DNA from: Desulfobacteraceae bacterium
GTDB taxonomy: Bacteria > Desulfobacterota > Desulfobacteria > Desulfobacterales > SG8-13
Direction of reading: 5' to 3'
Assembly: GCA_029287875.1 (NCBI GenBank)
Contig: JARFQH010000397.1
Span: forward strand, 1-6,399
DNA length: 6,399 nt
Shown here one piece after another: positions 6,220-6,399 of the stretch (position 1 is the stretch's first letter; each line of letters opens with the position of its first letter). The translations under genes were made by a program, and so were the position numbers. The notes beneath the pieces are model-generated. The model made no database searches. It was not told the origin of the DNA and saw only the letters and a program-made list of their open reading frames with translations.

Positions 6220-6325
6220 CTCTATGCGCTATGCCCCATGCTCAATGCCCTTTTTGCCCGAAACCCGTAGCCCGCAGCCCATAACGCCCCGCACTTCACC
6301 TATAACTCATAGCCTTCTACCTTTC
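6220..6325. repeat. Long degenerate heptamer tract in the leader
   Basis: From 6220 four units end in ATG: CTCTATG, CGCTATG, CCCCATG, CTCAATG. After about eight irregular bases, units starting with a purine and then C-rich continue at 6256: GCCCGAA, ACCCGTA, GCCCGCA, GCCCATA, ACGCCCC, GCACTTC, ACCTATA, ACTCATA, GCCTTCT, ACCTTTC. The later units are progressively looser. The unit sequences differ from those of the other tracts, but the period is the same. Confidence 0.6.
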
Positions 6326-6345
6326 AGTATCCCCTATCAACACCG

Positions 6346-6369
6346 CTTATCTGTGTCAACAGAGATAAG
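6346..6369. promoter_or_regulatory. Imperfect 24-bp dyad, possible operator
   Basis: CTTATCT at 6346-6352 is the exact complement of AGATAAG at 6363-6369, and the inner TGT (6354-6356) and ACA (6359-6361) are also symmetric, so 20 of 24 positions obey the dyad. On the minus strand the centre contains TTGACA (6359-6354), a perfect -35 hexamer, but no good -10 follows at 15-18 bases. No T-run follows on either strand, so a factor-independent terminator is unlikely. It could be a regulator site or part of an upstream gene's end. Confidence 0.38.
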
Positions 6370-6399
6370 GCTGAATGCTTAAGGCGCAAAGCAGAAATA

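Larger units (their letters stand above)
5966..6399. other. Non-coding leader upstream of the dehydratase
   Basis: About 430 bp without a credible gene. The one sizeable open frame (plus strand, 6079-6270) has low-complexity composition, runs through heptamer tracts and has no ribosome binding site, so I do not call it. The region holds a heptamer tract (6023-6099), an AT-rich middle with a run of eight T at about 6133-6141, a GC-rich stretch with short complementary GGCGGG/CCCGCC segments (6086-6092, 6170-6176 and 6189-6194), a second long heptamer tract (6220-6325) and a dyad (6346-6369). The 32-bp core of the spacer repeats is not recognisable here. Confidence 0.6.

Noticed and set aside
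6079..6270. 63-residue plus-strand open frame in the leader
   Set aside because: No ribosome binding site, runs across heptamer tracts, and its translation is low-complexity with no recognisable motif.

Overview
The window holds four genes, all on the minus strand. In transcription order (right to left) they are an IlvD/Edd-family dehydratase, a DUF1537 four-carbon acid-sugar kinase, a PdxA2-type dehydrogenase, and an amidase-signature enzyme whose frame is broken near its 3' end by an amber codon. Moderate GC, the anaerobe-style dehydratase and intergenic DNA full of degenerate short repeats would fit an anaerobic deltaproteobacterium (Desulfobacterota, possibly a Desulfobacterales sulfate reducer). 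That placement is an impression from style; no marker gene is present.

Layout: 1-204 continues the amidase frame past the amber codon and runs off the window edge. The amidase open frame is 205-1413, pdxA2 1555-2601, the kinase 2872-4164 and the dehydratase 4277-5950 (start moved from 5965 because of a strong ribosome binding site). The region 5951-6399 is the upstream non-coding leader; it has an imperfect dyad near the right edge and long 7-base periodic tracts. I see no tRNA, rRNA, CRISPR array or transposase.

Function: DUF1537 kinase plus PdxA2 is the established pair that phosphorylates a four-carbon acid sugar such as D-threonate, oxidises it at C3 and lets it decarboxylate to dihydroxyacetone phosphate and CO2. 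The dehydratase and amidase suggest the locus handles a wider or derivatised sugar acid, for example release from an amide or dehydration of a second acid, but their substrates cannot be read from sequence. The genes are probably co-transcribed, although the spacers (112, 270 and 141 bp) are long for an operon.

The most unusual content is between the genes. Each of the three spacers carries one copy of the same intergenic element in the same orientation: a shared core of about 32 bp flanked by imperfect inverted arms built of 7-base units (GAA-phased on one side, TTC-phased on the other). The leader shows the same 7-base rhythm with different unit sequences. The elements abut gene ends closely enough to supply the last codons of pdxA2 and to occupy the place where the kinase Shine-Dalgarno should be.
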